Positions 30,513 through 39,470 of a DNA stretch of 64,000 nt are shown piece by piece (the stretch's first letter is position 1; the number at the start of each line of letters is the position of its first letter). The stretch comes from Achromobacter sp. UMC71 (GTDB lineage Bacteria; Pseudomonadota; Gammaproteobacteria; Burkholderiales; Burkholderiaceae_B), in contig NZ_LZZT01000034.1 in assembly GCF_014170305.1 (NCBI RefSeq), positions 1-64,000 of the forward strand, read 5' to 3'. The position numbers and the translations under genes are program-made. The notes under the pieces are model-generated. The model ran no database searches and had not been told where the DNA came from. It saw only the letters and a program-made list of their open reading frames with translations.

Positions 30513-31493
30513 TCAATGGCCCGTATGCAGGGCCGGGTTGAGCGTGCCCCAGGCCGCCGTGCGCACCAGTGTTTCGACCGCGCCGGTCTGCGAGTTACGG
30601 CGGAATAGCAGCCCATGCTGGCCGGCCAATTCGACGGCCTTGACCACGGCCCCTTCGGGCGTGAGCACGCGCGTGCCGGCAGTGACATAGCAACCCGCCT
30701 CGACGACGCAGTCATCGCCCAACGAGATGCCGATGCCCGAGTTGGCGCCGAGCAGGCAGCGCTTGCCGATGGCGACGACCTGTTTGCCGCCACCAGACAT
30801 GGTGCCCATGATGGACGCGCCGCCGCCCACGTCGGTGCCGTCATCGACGATGACCCCCGCGCTGATGCGGCCTTCGACCATGGAGGCCCCCAGGGTGCCG
30901 GCATTGAAGTTGCAGAAGCCTTCGTGCAGCACGGTGGTGCCCGCCGCCAGATGCGCACCCAACCGCACCCGCGCGGTATCGGCAATACGCACGCCGGCCG
31001 GCACGACGTAGTCGGTCATGCGCGGAATCTTGTCGACGCCCCGGATTTCCAGGACCTGGCCAGTCGCCCGCAATTGCCAACGCAAGGCCTCGACCTGATC
31101 GACAGCGCAAGGCCCGACCGAGGTCCAGGCCACATTGGCCAACACATTGAACAAGCCATCCAGGTTGGCGCCGTGCGGCCGGATGAGCCGATGGCTGAGC
31201 AGATGCAGGCGCAGATAGGCATCATGGGCATCAACCGGCGGGGCATCGAGCGAAGCGATGGCGGTGCGCACGGCAACGATATCGACTTTCCGACGCGTAT
31301 CGCGGCCAAGAGACGTCGGCACATGTTCGCCAAGGGCGGCGCGCGCTTCTTCAGGCGTCAGGTGGCGAGTGCCGCCGGCGGGGGAGTTGTCGGCCAGGGA
31401 AGGGCGCGGATACCACGTATCAAGAACGGTGCCGTCGGCGGCAATGGTGGCTAGGCCGTAGGCGATGGCGCTGGTTTGAGTGGCTTGGGACAT
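30513..31493 (-). CDS. dapD: Tetrahydrodipicolinate N-succinyltransferase, actinobacterial-type DapD
   Basis: Catalyses the succinylation step of lysine/diaminopimelate synthesis. 326 residues. The N-terminal [18 protein letters not shown], then [30 protein letters not shown] and [20 protein letters not shown] closely follow the mycobacterial/corynebacterial DapD pattern, not the ~273-residue proteobacterial form. The left-handed beta-helix repeats are in the second half. I chose ATG 31493 (MSQATQ); the frame stays open into repeat element B upstream, but those residues derive from the repeat. The ribosome site is weak. Confidence 0.88.
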   Translation of the reverse strand: MSQATQTSAIAYGLATIAADGTVLDTWYPRPSLADNSPAGGTRHLTPEEARAALGEHVPTSLGRDTRRKVDIVAVRTAIASLDAPPVDAHDAYLRLHLLSHRLIRPHGANLDGLFNVLANVAWTSVGPCAVDQVEALRWQLRATGQVLEIRGVDKIPRMTDYVVPAGVRIADTARVRLGAHLAAGTTVLHEGFCNFNAGTLGASMVEGRISAGVIVDDGTDVGGGASIMGTMSGGGKQVVAIGKRCLLGANSGIGISLGDDCVVEAGCYVTAGTRVLTPEGAVVKAVELAGQHGLLFRRNSQTGAVETLVRTAAWGTLNPALHTGH

Positions 31494-31617
31494 GGTGCTT
31501 GCTGAGTGTTGTTGTGGTTTTTTTTGGGGTTTCTCTTGGGGGAATATTCTAGGCCAGGTTTGTTGGGGGGCGTGCTGGTGTTTGCGTTTTGCGGCTCGAG
31601 TTGTTCTTCGTAGGTCG

Positions 31618-31775
31618 CCCGTCGTGCAGGGCTTCGTGGCAGCGGGCGCCCACGATTGCGGTCCGGCGCGCGGGCGCCGGACTACCCCGTTGTCATCCTC
31701 GTCCGCCTTCGGCTCCCTACGGATTCCCTCGGGCGCATCGAGGTTGCCCGCTGCCACGAAGCCCTGCACGACGGG
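31618..31775. repeat. Left hairpin module of element B (30-bp perfect arms)
   Basis: Arms 31618-31647 and 31746-31775 are perfect reverse complements (30/30) around a 98-base loop that closely matches the loop in copy A. The arm sequence (CGTGCAGGGCTTCGTGGCAG) differs from copy A (CGGGGGTGGCTTGCGGAGTG). CGTAG (31609-31613) and CTACG (31776-31780) pair outside the arms. Confidence 0.95.
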
Positions 31776-32110
31776 CTACGCGTGTCTGGGTCCGTTGCGC
31801 TGCTAGACCTGTGGTCAGGGCATGAAATCTGCAGGGTCGCCAAGCCGTGGCCGCGCGGGCGGCCACGTTTGGCATTTGGGTTGCTGACTGTGGTGGGGGT
31901 GCGCTTCGCGCTGGTGGGGAGCGGTTTTCTAATGGTTGCTCTGTCAGGGGGGAGGGGCGGTGATGGGCGGCGCGGCAGGCACTGGCTTGCGCATGCAGAC
32001 CGTCTCGCGCGCCGCCCATCGGGCGCTGGAGACTTTGTTGGAATCTACGGCATCCGCGCCGCTAGAAGGCCGGTGCCAATCGGATGCTGCTTTATTGGTG
32101 ATCAAAACAT

Positions 32111-32198
32111 GGCAGGCACTCAAAGCGACAGGCACTAAGAGCACGACAGATACTCATAGCACGACCCGCACTCAAAGCACGACAGGCATTCAAAGCAC
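32111..32198. repeat. Tandem repeat in core of element B, 18 bp x about 5
   Basis: Units begin at 32111 (16 bp, partial), 32127, 32145, 32163 and 32181, of the type GACAGGCACTCAAAGCAC with several substitutions. It occupies the place of the unrelated 42-bp repeat in copy A. Confidence 0.92.
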
Positions 32199-32379
32199 AC
32201 ACGCTCACCGCAGGCGCGAGAGCGGCATCCGTTTACGCAAGACACCGCGTAAGCCTCGTAAGGCCGCCCGCGCGGCCGGCACGAGGCGGGCACCGCACCC
32301 TCCTCCAACCCCCTTTGATGGTGACTAGCATGCCAAGCACACTGACCGCCCCAGAGGCCGTAAGTAATGCACATCAAGA

Positions 32380-32543
32380 GCGCGTGGCGGGGCAGGCGGG
32401 TGAGGGCGGGGCGTGTAGATGCGCCCGGCGGAATCCGAAGGAACCGCCGAAGGCGGTGACGAGGATGAGCACGGGGCAGTCCGGAGCGAAGGCTCCGGAC
32501 CGCAATCGTAGCCCCGCCCTCACCCGCCTGCCCCGTCACGCGC
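32380..32543. repeat. Right hairpin module of element B
   Basis: Arms 32380-32412 and 32511-32543 pair at 32 of 33 positions (the exception is G opposite T). The 98-base loop is the inverted relative of the left-module loop and carries the inner hairpin GTCCGGAGC-GAAG-GCTCCGGAC. Confidence 0.94.
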
Positions 32544-32601
32544 GGCTTAAGAACGGCAACGCCCAAAAGAACCCAAAAAAGCCCAATAAGTTCGCCAGAA
32601 C

Positions 32602-33072
32602 TTAAACCCCACCCTCATATCCCTGCTGCCTCCAAGCCTCAAACACCGTCACCGCCACCGCATTAGAAAGATTCAAGCTCCGTTGCCCCGCCCGCATAGG
32701 CAACCGCAACCGCTGCTGCGGCGCAAACATCGCCTGATGTTCCTCGGACAACCCGGCGGTCTCCCGCCCGAACACAAACACATCCCCCGGCTCGAACCGG
32801 ATGTCCCCCACGCTGCGCTGCGCCTGCGTCGTCAATGCGTAGATATGCGAAGGCGCCGCCCCGGTATCGGCCAGCGCCTCTTGCAAGGTGTCGTGCACCC
32901 GCACCGGCTGCCACTCGTGATAATCCAACCCCGCCCGCCGCATGCGGGCATCGTCCAGCTCGAACCCCAGCGGGCGCACCAGATGCAGCTGGGCGCCCGT
33001 ATTGGCGCACAAACGGATGGCATTGCCCGTGTTGGGCGGAATCTCGGGGCAAACGAGGATGACGTGGAACAT
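32602..33072 (-). CDS. trmL: tRNA (cytidine(34)-2'-O)-methyltransferase
   Basis: SPOUT methyltransferase of 156 residues that methylates the wobble ribose of tRNA-Leu. The start [20 protein letters not shown], the FGRETAGLS segment and the C-terminal [20 protein letters not shown] knot motif are characteristic. The stop lies 48 bases beyond element B. It is transcribed from the comF side, 75 bases downstream of comF, and may share its transcript. Confidence 0.95.
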   Translation of the reverse strand: MFHVILVCPEIPPNTGNAIRLCANTGAQLHLVRPLGFELDDARMRRAGLDYHEWQPVRVHDTLQEALADTGAAPSHIYALTTQAQRSVGDIRFEPGDVFVFGRETAGLSEEHQAMFAPQQRLRLPMRAGQRSLNLSNAVAVTVFEAWRQQGYEGGV

Positions 33073-33147
33073 GCGGAATGGCCGGAAAACGTTGAAAGAC
33101 TTGCGGCCGATGCGGGCCGCGCATAGCGGGATTGTCGCCGATTTGCG

Positions 33148-33900
33148 CTAGGCAACCTGCGGCGTGCGCGCCGCCACCAGTACCGTCACGCTGGCCGCGC
33201 CCGCCGCCCGCAACGCCTTGGCCGCCGCCTGCGCCGTGCTCCCGGTAGTCATCACGTCGTCCACCAGCCCGACATGGCGCCCCGACAGATCCCGCGCGCA
33301 ATGGAACACCCCCGCCGCCCCGCTTAGCCGGGCACGGCGCCCCAGCGCCGTTTGCCGAGGCGTGTCGCGTCGTCGCCGAAGCGCCGTGCAGGTCAAGGGC
33401 AGCGCCAACTGCGCCGCCAGGCCGCGCGCGATCTCGGCCGCCGGGTTCATGCCGCGGCGGCGCAGCGACGCCCGGCTGGACGGCACCGGGATCAGCAGCA
33501 TGCCCGGTGGCGTCGCCTCCTGCCGCCGCACCGCCTGCGCCAACAGCCGCGCCAGCACCGGCGCCGCGCTCAGCCGCAACTGCGTCTTGAGCTGGCTGAT
33601 CAGCGTATCGGCCGGGGGTTCGTAGTCGAAAGCCGCGATGGTCCGCGTGTACGCCCGCGGCGGCCCCAGGCAAGCCACGCAATGCGGCGCGGCCAGGCCC
33701 AACCGCAATGCGCAGCAGGGGCAGCGCGGCACGGACGGATCGCCCGCCACGTCCGCCTCGCAACCCTCGCACAGCCTGGCGCCCCGCACCCGCGCCCCGC
33801 ACAGCGGGCAATCACAAGGGACGCGGGCGAACAGCCCCCGCCCCATGGCCAGTAGGGACAATCGGCGGTGACCGCCCGGATGCGCAATAATGTCTGTCAT
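33148..33900 (-). CDS. comF: ComF-family phosphoribosyltransferase-like protein
   Basis: 250 residues. N-terminal zinc-finger cysteines (CPLCGARV, CEGC, CPCC, CVAC; about 30-80) precede a type I phosphoribosyltransferase fold with the PRPP loop VGLVDDVMTTGST (near 210). ComF proteins take part in DNA uptake and recombination in competent bacteria; exact chemistry is unresolved. The start could also be the internal ATG at MGRGLF. It is divergent from the BioC-like gene, with 51 bases between starts. Confidence 0.88.
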   Translation of the reverse strand: MTDIIAHPGGHRRLSLLAMGRGLFARVPCDCPLCGARVRGARLCEGCEADVAGDPSVPRCPCCALRLGLAAPHCVACLGPPRAYTRTIAAFDYEPPADTLISQLKTQLRLSAAPVLARLLAQAVRRQEATPPGMLLIPVPSSRASLRRRGMNPAAEIARGLAAQLALPLTCTALRRRRDTPRQTALGRRARLSGAAGVFHCARDLSGRHVGLVDDVMTTGSTAQAAAKALRAAGAASVTVLVAARTPQVA

Positions 33901-33951
33901 TGCCCAATGAAATCATGATCCGCCCGCGGCCTCGGCCCGAGCGCGACCGAA

Positions 33952-34884
33952 ATGTCTCTGCCAGCACCCGCCACCCCGCCCTCGCTTCCTCTCGTTGCCG
34001 CCGACGTGCCGCGGCAGTTCGCCCGCCGCGGCGATCTGTCCGACGCCCAGTTCCTGTATGGCGAGGTCGCCCGCCGCATGCTCGGCAGGCTGCAGTACAT
34101 TCGCGTGCAGCCGCAAGCCCTGCTGGACGCCGGCTGCGGCGCCGGCGACAACCTGGCCCTGCTGCGCGAACGCTATGCCGACGCCGCCTACACCGGCCTG
34201 GACAACTGCGAGGCATTGCTGGACATCGCCCGCAAGCGCCACACCCCGGGCGGCCTGTCCGCCTGGATCGGCAAACTGGCGCGGCGTGGCCCCGCCACCG
34301 AATTCGTCAACGCCGACCTGGCCGCGACCGGCCTGGCGCCCGAGTCGCTCGAGCTGGTGTGGTCGAACCTGGCCATGCACTGGCATCGCGAACCCCATGC
34401 CGTGCTGGCCGAGTGGCGCCGCATCCTGAAGGTGGGCGGCCTGGCGATGTTCTCCTGTCTGGGGCCGGCCACGCTGCGCGAACTGCGCCGGGCGCTGGAC
34501 GACGCCGGCCTGCGCACCGCCACGCCGGCGTTCGTGGACATGCACGATTTTGGCGACCTGCTGGTGGAAAACGGCTTTGCGGACCCGGTGATGGACCAGG
34601 AAATCCTGACCCTGACCTACCGCAGCCCGGAAAAGCTGCTGCAGGACGTGCGCGCCCTGGGCGGCAACCCCGCCGAGGGGCGACGCGGCGGCCTGGTCGG
34701 ACGCGGTTGGCGCGATCGCCTGTGCGCAGCGCTGGAAGCCCAGCGCCGTCCGGATGGCGTCATCGCCCTGAGCATCGAAGTGGCCTATGGCCATGCTTGG
34801 CGCGCCGCGACGCATCGCGGCATCGCTGGCGAAACCCGCTTGTCGGTCAGCGCCATCGGCGGCCGCCAGCGCGGCACGCCCTGA
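33952..34884 (+). CDS. BioC-like SAM-dependent methyltransferase
   Basis: 310 residues, class I methyltransferase with the SAM motif LLDAGCGAGDN (near residue 60) and SLELVWSNLAMHW as motif post-II. VPRQFARRGDLSDAQFLYGEV at the start and the MHDFGDLLVENGFADPVMD segment match BioC (malonyl-ACP O-methyltransferase of biotin synthesis). No other bio gene is nearby, so I give no symbol. A bidirectional terminator follows. Confidence 0.8.
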   Translation: MSLPAPATPPSLPLVAADVPRQFARRGDLSDAQFLYGEVARRMLGRLQYIRVQPQALLDAGCGAGDNLALLRERYADAAYTGLDNCEALLDIARKRHTPGGLSAWIGKLARRGPATEFVNADLAATGLAPESLELVWSNLAMHWHREPHAVLAEWRRILKVGGLAMFSCLGPATLRELRRALDDAGLRTATPAFVDMHDFGDLLVENGFADPVMDQEILTLTYRSPEKLLQDVRALGGNPAEGRRGGLVGRGWRDRLCAALEAQRRPDGVIALSIEVAYGHAWRAATHRGIAGETRLSVSAIGGRQRGTP

Positions 34885-34895
34885 CGCGGCGCATG

Positions 34896-34926
34896 AAAAA
34901 AGGCTGCCTACCAGCAGCCTTTTTTC
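34896..34926. terminator. Bidirectional terminator between bioC-like and ybdK-like genes
   Basis: AAAAAAGGCTGC and GCAGCCTTTTTT flank a 6-base loop; T tracts occur on both strands, fitting the two convergent genes. The ybdK-like stop codon borders it. Confidence 0.92.
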
Positions 34927-36168
34927 TTAATGCAGCCGTTCCGGCGGCGCCGTCACCCCCGGTTCCGCCGCCGATAGCGGCTGCATGGGTTCGGAGTTGG
35001 CCCGGATGCGCCGCCGCAACACCGCGGTGGGTTCGGCCGGCGCGGCGGCCTGAGGCGCCTCGCCACGCCAGGCGTGCGACATCGACTCCACCACCAGCGG
35101 CAGGTCACGCAGGCGATGGAACTGGCTGCGCAGCCAGCGCGCGTCGTTGCCGCTGCGCATGGCTTCGTCGCGCAGCGCGGCAATCATGTCGCCCGTGCCC
35201 AGCTCTTCGGCCACCGGCATCAGCCGCTGGAACAGCGCGCGCAGGTGGTCGATCAGGCGGGTACGCTGGCCGTCCGGCGTGACGTAGCTGCCCTGCAGGC
35301 CAAAGCGGCAAGCCTGGAAGTGATTGCTGCGATAGGACAGCCAGGCCTTATCGCTGGGCTCGTCCTCACGCATCAGCAGCACCGACAAGGCCTGGGCGAA
35401 CGCGGCGAGCTGGCAGGCGCGCTCCACGGTCAGCGGCGTATCGCAGACGCGGATTTCCACCGTGCCGAATTCGGGCTTAGGGCGAATGTCCCAATACAGG
35501 TCCTTGATGCTCTCGGCCAGACCGTAGGCGCGCAGTTGCGACAGGTGGGCCTCGAACTGGTACCAGTCCTTGACCTCGGGCGGCATGTGGCCGGCCAGCG
35601 GGAAGCTGTTGACCGCGTTCAGGCGCGAGCACGAGAACAGCGTATCCACGCCCTCGCAGTACGGTGACGAAGCAGACAGCGCAATAAAGTGCGGCACATA
35701 GGGTGACAGACGGCGTAACAGCTTGATGGCGTCGTCGCCGCTTTTCACGCCCAGGTGGATGTGCTGGCCGAACACCGTAAATTGACGCGCCAAGTAACCA
35801 TACATTTCAGCCAGGTACTGAAAGCGCGGGGTATCCGAGATGGAGCGCTCTTGCCAGCGCATGAAGGGGTGGGCGCCACCGCCCGCCACCGAAACGCCGA
35901 CGGCATCCGCCGCTTCGACCAGGGCGTCGCGCATCTCGCGCATTTCGGCCAACAAGCCCATCGGGTGCTCGTGCACCGAGGAATTCAGTTCGATCATGGA
36001 CCGCGTGATTTCCGGTTTGACGCGGTCGGCAATGGGGTGGTTGGCCATTTGGGCCAGCAGCTCGTCTGATGCAGCGGTAAGGTCAAAACTGCGGGGGTCG
36101 ATCAGTTGCAGCTCGAGTTCGATGCCCAGGGTGTTGGGGGCCGACGAAATGAACGGGATCTGTTCCAT
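34927..36168 (-). CDS. YbdK-type carboxylate-amine ligase (glutamate-cysteine ligase 2 family)
   Basis: 413 residues. [15 protein letters not shown] at the start, [28 protein letters not shown] and [14 protein letters not shown] match the GCS2/YbdK family, which ligates a carboxylate to an amine using ATP and has weak glutamate-cysteine ligase activity in E. coli. Start MEQIPFISS at 36168 is preceded by AAGGAG; the longer frame is unsupported. A short proline-rich tail follows the conserved part. It ends at the shared terminator. Confidence 0.85.
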   Translation of the reverse strand: MEQIPFISSAPNTLGIELELQLIDPRSFDLTAASDELLAQMANHPIADRVKPEITRSMIELNSSVHEHPMGLLAEMREMRDALVEAADAVGVSVAGGGAHPFMRWQERSISDTPRFQYLAEMYGYLARQFTVFGQHIHLGVKSGDDAIKLLRRLSPYVPHFIALSASSPYCEGVDTLFSCSRLNAVNSFPLAGHMPPEVKDWYQFEAHLSQLRAYGLAESIKDLYWDIRPKPEFGTVEIRVCDTPLTVERACQLAAFAQALSVLLMREDEPSDKAWLSYRSNHFQACRFGLQGSYVTPDGQRTRLIDHLRALFQRLMPVAEELGTGDMIAALRDEAMRSGNDARWLRSQFHRLRDLPLVVESMSHAWRGEAPQAAAPAEPTAVLRRRIRANSEPMQPLSAAEPGVTAPPERLH

Positions 36169-36354
36169 CTCGGACTCCTTCGAATGTGGGATGAGGGGGT
36201 GCACCGTTCGACCTTGAAGCCCGGCAACTTCCCGGGGGGCGCTAGACGGCGGCTTGTGAATGCATAATAGCCGCAGGTTTGTGGCAAAACGATTGAAAAT
36301 CGTGACATTTGTGTGCAACATCGCGAAGCAATCGGTTTTGCCCTCTAAGGCAAA

Positions 36355-36370
36355 GTGAGCGAGCGCTCAC
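36355..36370. promoter_or_regulatory. Perfect palindrome, operator-like
   Basis: GTGAGCGAGCGCTCAC is a perfect 16-base inverted repeat (7-base arms around AG). It resembles operators of TetR-type regulators. It lies about 190 bases upstream of the ybdK-like start. No regulator gene is next to it. Confidence 0.5.
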
Positions 36371-36444
36371 AACCTAGAAACGGTGGGGCTTCCCGGCCGA
36401 TAGCCCCCGAAATCGCAGTCTGGATGGGGCTTTTGGCGGCAGGC

Positions 36445-36470
36445 GGGATAACCCTTATTAGGGTTATCCC
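36445..36470. repeat. Perfect inverted repeat, 10-bp arms
   Basis: GGGATAACCC (36445-36454), TTATTA, GGGTTATCCC (36461-36470). It is downstream of trkH (minus strand). With no T-run it may be an mRNA-end structure or a protein site. Confidence 0.7.
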
Positions 36471-36568
36471 CTACATAATCCATGCTGAAATAGCCGTCCG
36501 GCCGCCGGGCCGCCCAAGGCCGGGCCCCGCCGGGGGCAGCAGCGCGCGCAGCGTGTGTGGCACAGGGC

Positions 36569-38038
36569 CTACTTTCGCCAGAAGATGGGCGTGAAGAGCA
36601 CCAGGACGGTCAGCAACTCCAACCGCCCGATCAGCATCGCGAAGGTGCAGACCCAGATCTGGAAGTCCGACAGCACCGCGAAATTGCCCATGGGGCCGAC
36701 CGGGCCCAGGCCTGGGCCGGTATTGTTGACGCTGGCGAAAACCGCCGAGAAGGCCGTGATCGGGTCCAGGCCGGACAGGAGCAGCAGGCTGGTGAAGACG
36801 GCGATGGACAGGCCGTAGAACAGCATGAAGGCCAGCACCGACGACATGGTCCGGGACTCCACCGCGCGGCCGTTGATCCGGACCGGGCTGATCGCGTGGG
36901 GATGCAACATTGTTACCAGCTCGTTGCGCGCCTGCTTGACCAGCAGGATCGCCCGGATCATCTTGATGCCGCCCCCGGTCGAGCCCGCCGACGTGGCAAA
37001 ACCCGACAGCAGCAGCATGGTCAACGGCGCAAACAGCGGCCACTGGGCGAAGTCGGTATTGGCATAACCCGTGGTGGTGGCCATGGAAATGGTGTTGAAC
37101 ATGCCATAGCGCAGCGCTTCCAAGGGTTCCGGGTAGACGCCCTTGATGTACAGGAACACCGAAATCACCAGGCCCACGCCCAGCACCACCACTAGATACG
37201 GGATGGCCTCGGGGCAGCGCAAGTAGGCCCGCGGGCTGCGCTGGCGGAAGGCATTGAAGTGCGTGGCGAAGTTGATGCCGGCGATCAGCATGAACACCAT
37301 GGCGACGATTTCAACCGCCACCGAATCGAAGTGCGCAAAGCCGTCGTCCCAGGTGGAAAACCCGCCCAGGCCCATGGTGGTGGCCATATGGCACCAGGCC
37401 TCGAACCACGACAGGCCGACCGCCCGGTACGACAGCAGGCACAGGATCGAAAACGCGAAGTACACCGCGTACAGGGCCTTGGCCGTGCTGGCGATGCGCG
37501 GCGTCAGGCGCTCGTCCTTCATCGGGCCAGGCGTCTCGGCCCGCACGACCTGGTGGCCGCCCACCCCCAGCAGCGGCAAAATCGCCACCGCCAACACCAG
37601 GATGCCCATGCCGCCCACCCAGACCAGGGTCGCGCGCCACAGGTTGATGGATGCCGGCAGCGCGTCCAGGTTGGTCAGCACGGTGGCGCCGGTGGTGGTC
37701 AACCCCGACATGGCCTCGAAATAGGCCTCCGTGAACGACAGCGGCAACCCGGCGCGGTGGAAATAGATCAGCAGCGGAATGGCGGCCAACAGCGGCAGTC
37801 CGGCCCACACCGCCGACACCAGCACGAACCCGTCACGGGGGCGCAGCTCGCTGCGCGCGCGCCGCGTGGTCGCGGCCAGGATGGCGCCGATGCCGATCGA
37901 GAGCAGGAAGCCGTGCAGGAAGGCGTCGCGCGCCGCGTCGCCGCCCACATAGGCGACCACCAGCGGGATCAGCATGGTGAGGGCGAACATCACCATGGTC
38001 AGGCCCAGGATATGGAGGGTGGCCAGGACGCGCTTCAT
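36569..38038 (-). CDS. trkH: Trk potassium uptake channel subunit TrkH
   Basis: 489-residue inner-membrane protein with about ten hydrophobic segments and four degenerate pore loops: TTGATVLTN, MGLGGFST, ATTTGYANT and the last before NNTGPGLGPVGPM. The filter-type Gly residues (TGxT-like) are visible in each. It works with TrkA to import potassium. It is the last gene of a minus-strand run, downstream of trkA by 52 bases. Confidence 0.95.
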   Translation of the reverse strand: MKRVLATLHILGLTMVMFALTMLIPLVVAYVGGDAARDAFLHGFLLSIGIGAILAATTRRARSELRPRDGFVLVSAVWAGLPLLAAIPLLIYFHRAGLPLSFTEAYFEAMSGLTTTGATVLTNLDALPASINLWRATLVWVGGMGILVLAVAILPLLGVGGHQVVRAETPGPMKDERLTPRIASTAKALYAVYFAFSILCLLSYRAVGLSWFEAWCHMATTMGLGGFSTWDDGFAHFDSVAVEIVAMVFMLIAGINFATHFNAFRQRSPRAYLRCPEAIPYLVVVLGVGLVISVFLYIKGVYPEPLEALRYGMFNTISMATTTGYANTDFAQWPLFAPLTMLLLSGFATSAGSTGGGIKMIRAILLVKQARNELVTMLHPHAISPVRINGRAVESRTMSSVLAFMLFYGLSIAVFTSLLLLSGLDPITAFSAVFASVNNTGPGLGPVGPMGNFAVLSDFQIWVCTFAMLIGRLELLTVLVLFTPIFWRK

Positions 38039-38090
38039 GGGAGTTATCCGGCCGCCCTCGACCCGCCGGGGAAAGGCGTGCGCGCGTTCA

Positions 38091-39470
38091 TCAGAAGAAC
38101 GACGCCGACACTTGGAACAGCTTTTCCACGCGCGGCATCTGCTTGCGCGAGGGGACGAAAACGATGACGTGGTCGTCGGTTTCGATCACCGTATCGGCAT
38201 CGGGCAGGATGATTTCGTCTCCGCGCACCAGGGCGCCGATGCTGGCCCCCTTGGGCAGGCTGATGTCTCCCACGGGGCGCCCCACGACCTTGGAGGTGGA
38301 GCGATCGCCATGGGCGATGGCCTCCAGCGCCTCGGCCACGCCCTGGCGCAGGCGGTGCACCGCCGCCACGTCGCCGCGCCGCACGTGGCGCAGCAGCTCG
38401 CTCATGGTGGCCTGCGACGGCGACACGGCGATGTCGATATGGCTGCCCTGCATCAATTCACCATAAGCCTGGCGGTTGATCAACGCGATCACTTTGCGCG
38501 CGCCCAGCCGCTTGGCCAGCAGCGACGACATGATGTTGTCTTCGTCGTCGCTGGTCAGGGCCAGCCAGGTGTCCATGTCTTCGATGTTTTCGCGTTCCAG
38601 CAGGGCCTCGTCGGTGCCGCTGCCATGCAGCACCAGCACGCTGTCGGGCAACTGGGTCGCCAGGTATTCGCAGCGTTTGAGGTCTCGCTCGATGATGCGT
38701 ACGCTGTAGTTTTCTTCGGCCAGCACGCGCGCCAGCCGCAGGCCGATGTTGCCGCCGCCCGCGATCATCACGCGGCGCACGGCCTTTTCGGCTTCGCGCA
38801 GCTGCCGCACGGCGCGCCGGGCATGGCGCGTGTCCACCACCAGCACCACCTCGTCGCCCGGCGCGATGACCGTGCCGGCCCCGGCCCGCAGCGGCCGGCC
38901 GCCACGCAGCACGTCGATCACGCGCGCCGTCACGTCAGGCCAGACCTCACGCAGCTTGTCCACGGAGTGGTGCGCCATCGGACTGCCGTGCCCCACCCTG
39001 ACGGTCACGACGCTGAGACGGCCTTCGGCGAATTCCACCACCTGCAGCGCCTCGGGGAATTCGATCAGGCTGTGCAGGTAGGTGGTGACGCTGCGCTCGG
39101 GGCTGATGATGGCGTCGATGCAGAAGCCCTCTTCGCTCATCAGTTCGGGATGCTCGGGGAATTCGGCCGAGCGGATGCGGGCGATGCGGCGGGGAATATT
39201 GAACAGCTGGCGCGCGATCTTGCAGGCCACCATGTTGGCCGCGTCGGACGCGGCACAGGCGATCAGCAGGTCGGTATCGGCGGCGCCGGCGGCTTCCAGC
39301 ACCGACACCTGCGAGCCGTCGCCATGGACGACCCGCAGGTCGAAGTGTTCTTGCAGGTACTGGAGCTGGGCCGGGTCCGAGTCGATAACCGTGATGTCGT
39401 TCTGCTCGGACACCAGGTTCTCGGCCACGCTGGTGCCTACGCGACCAGCGCCCATGATCAGGATCTTCAT
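38091..39470 (-). CDS. trkA: Trk system peripheral potassium transport protein TrkA
   Basis: 459 residues with two RCK units. Each has a Rossmann NAD site (KILIMGAGRVGTSVAENL at the start; VMIAGGGNIGLRLARVL near 235) and a TrkA_C half. It gates TrkH. The start overlaps the NtrX-like gene stop by 4 bases, so potassium uptake and this two-component pair are probably translated from one mRNA. Confidence 0.95.
   Translation of the reverse strand: MKILIMGAGRVGTSVAENLVSEQNDITVIDSDPAQLQYLQEHFDLRVVHGDGSQVSVLEAAGAADTDLLIACAASDAANMVACKIARQLFNIPRRIARIRSAEFPEHPELMSEEGFCIDAIISPERSVTTYLHSLIEFPEALQVVEFAEGRLSVVTVRVGHGSPMAHHSVDKLREVWPDVTARVIDVLRGGRPLRAGAGTVIAPGDEVVLVVDTRHARRAVRQLREAEKAVRRVMIAGGGNIGLRLARVLAEENYSVRIIERDLKRCEYLATQLPDSVLVLHGSGTDEALLERENIEDMDTWLALTSDDEDNIMSSLLAKRLGARKVIALINRQAYGELMQGSHIDIAVSPSQATMSELLRHVRRGDVAAVHRLRQGVAEALEAIAHGDRSTSKVVGRPVGDISLPKGASIGALVRGDEIILPDADTVIETDDHVIVFVPSRKQMPRVEKLFQVSASFF

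Larger units (their letters stand above)
31606..32554. repeat. Long dispersed non-coding repeat element, copy B (about 949 bp)
   Basis: Second copy of the element at 4549-5518, in the same orientation relative to the plus strand. It lies upstream of dapD and downstream of trmL. It has the left hairpin (31618-31775), the conserved block containing CCGCGCGGGCGGCCACGTTTG (31850-31872, one base shortened here in description), the GC hairpin (31962-31974 with 32008-32020), an 18-bp tandem repeat core (32111-32198), a block around GGCCGCCCGCGCGGCC, and the right hairpin (32380-32543). The left boundary is CTTCGTAGG and the right TAAGAAC. No convincing target-site duplication is seen. Confidence 0.93.
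36169..36568. other. 400-base gap with two palindromes
   Basis: Between the ybdK-like start and the trkH stop (both genes on the minus strand). It must hold the ybdK-like promoter; a GGCTATTAT sequence on the minus strand near 36265 is a possible extended -10. Two strong palindromes are annotated separately. No ORF is supported. Confidence 0.6.

Noticed and set aside
30513-31769. A longer DapD starting inside repeat element B
   Set aside because: The extra N-terminal residues are translated repeat sequence. The conserved DapD pattern begins at the ATG at 31493.
32111-32198. CRISPR array
   Set aside because: The 18-bp units are directly adjacent with no spacers, and no cas gene is present. 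The same holds for 4478-4533 and 5028-5111.
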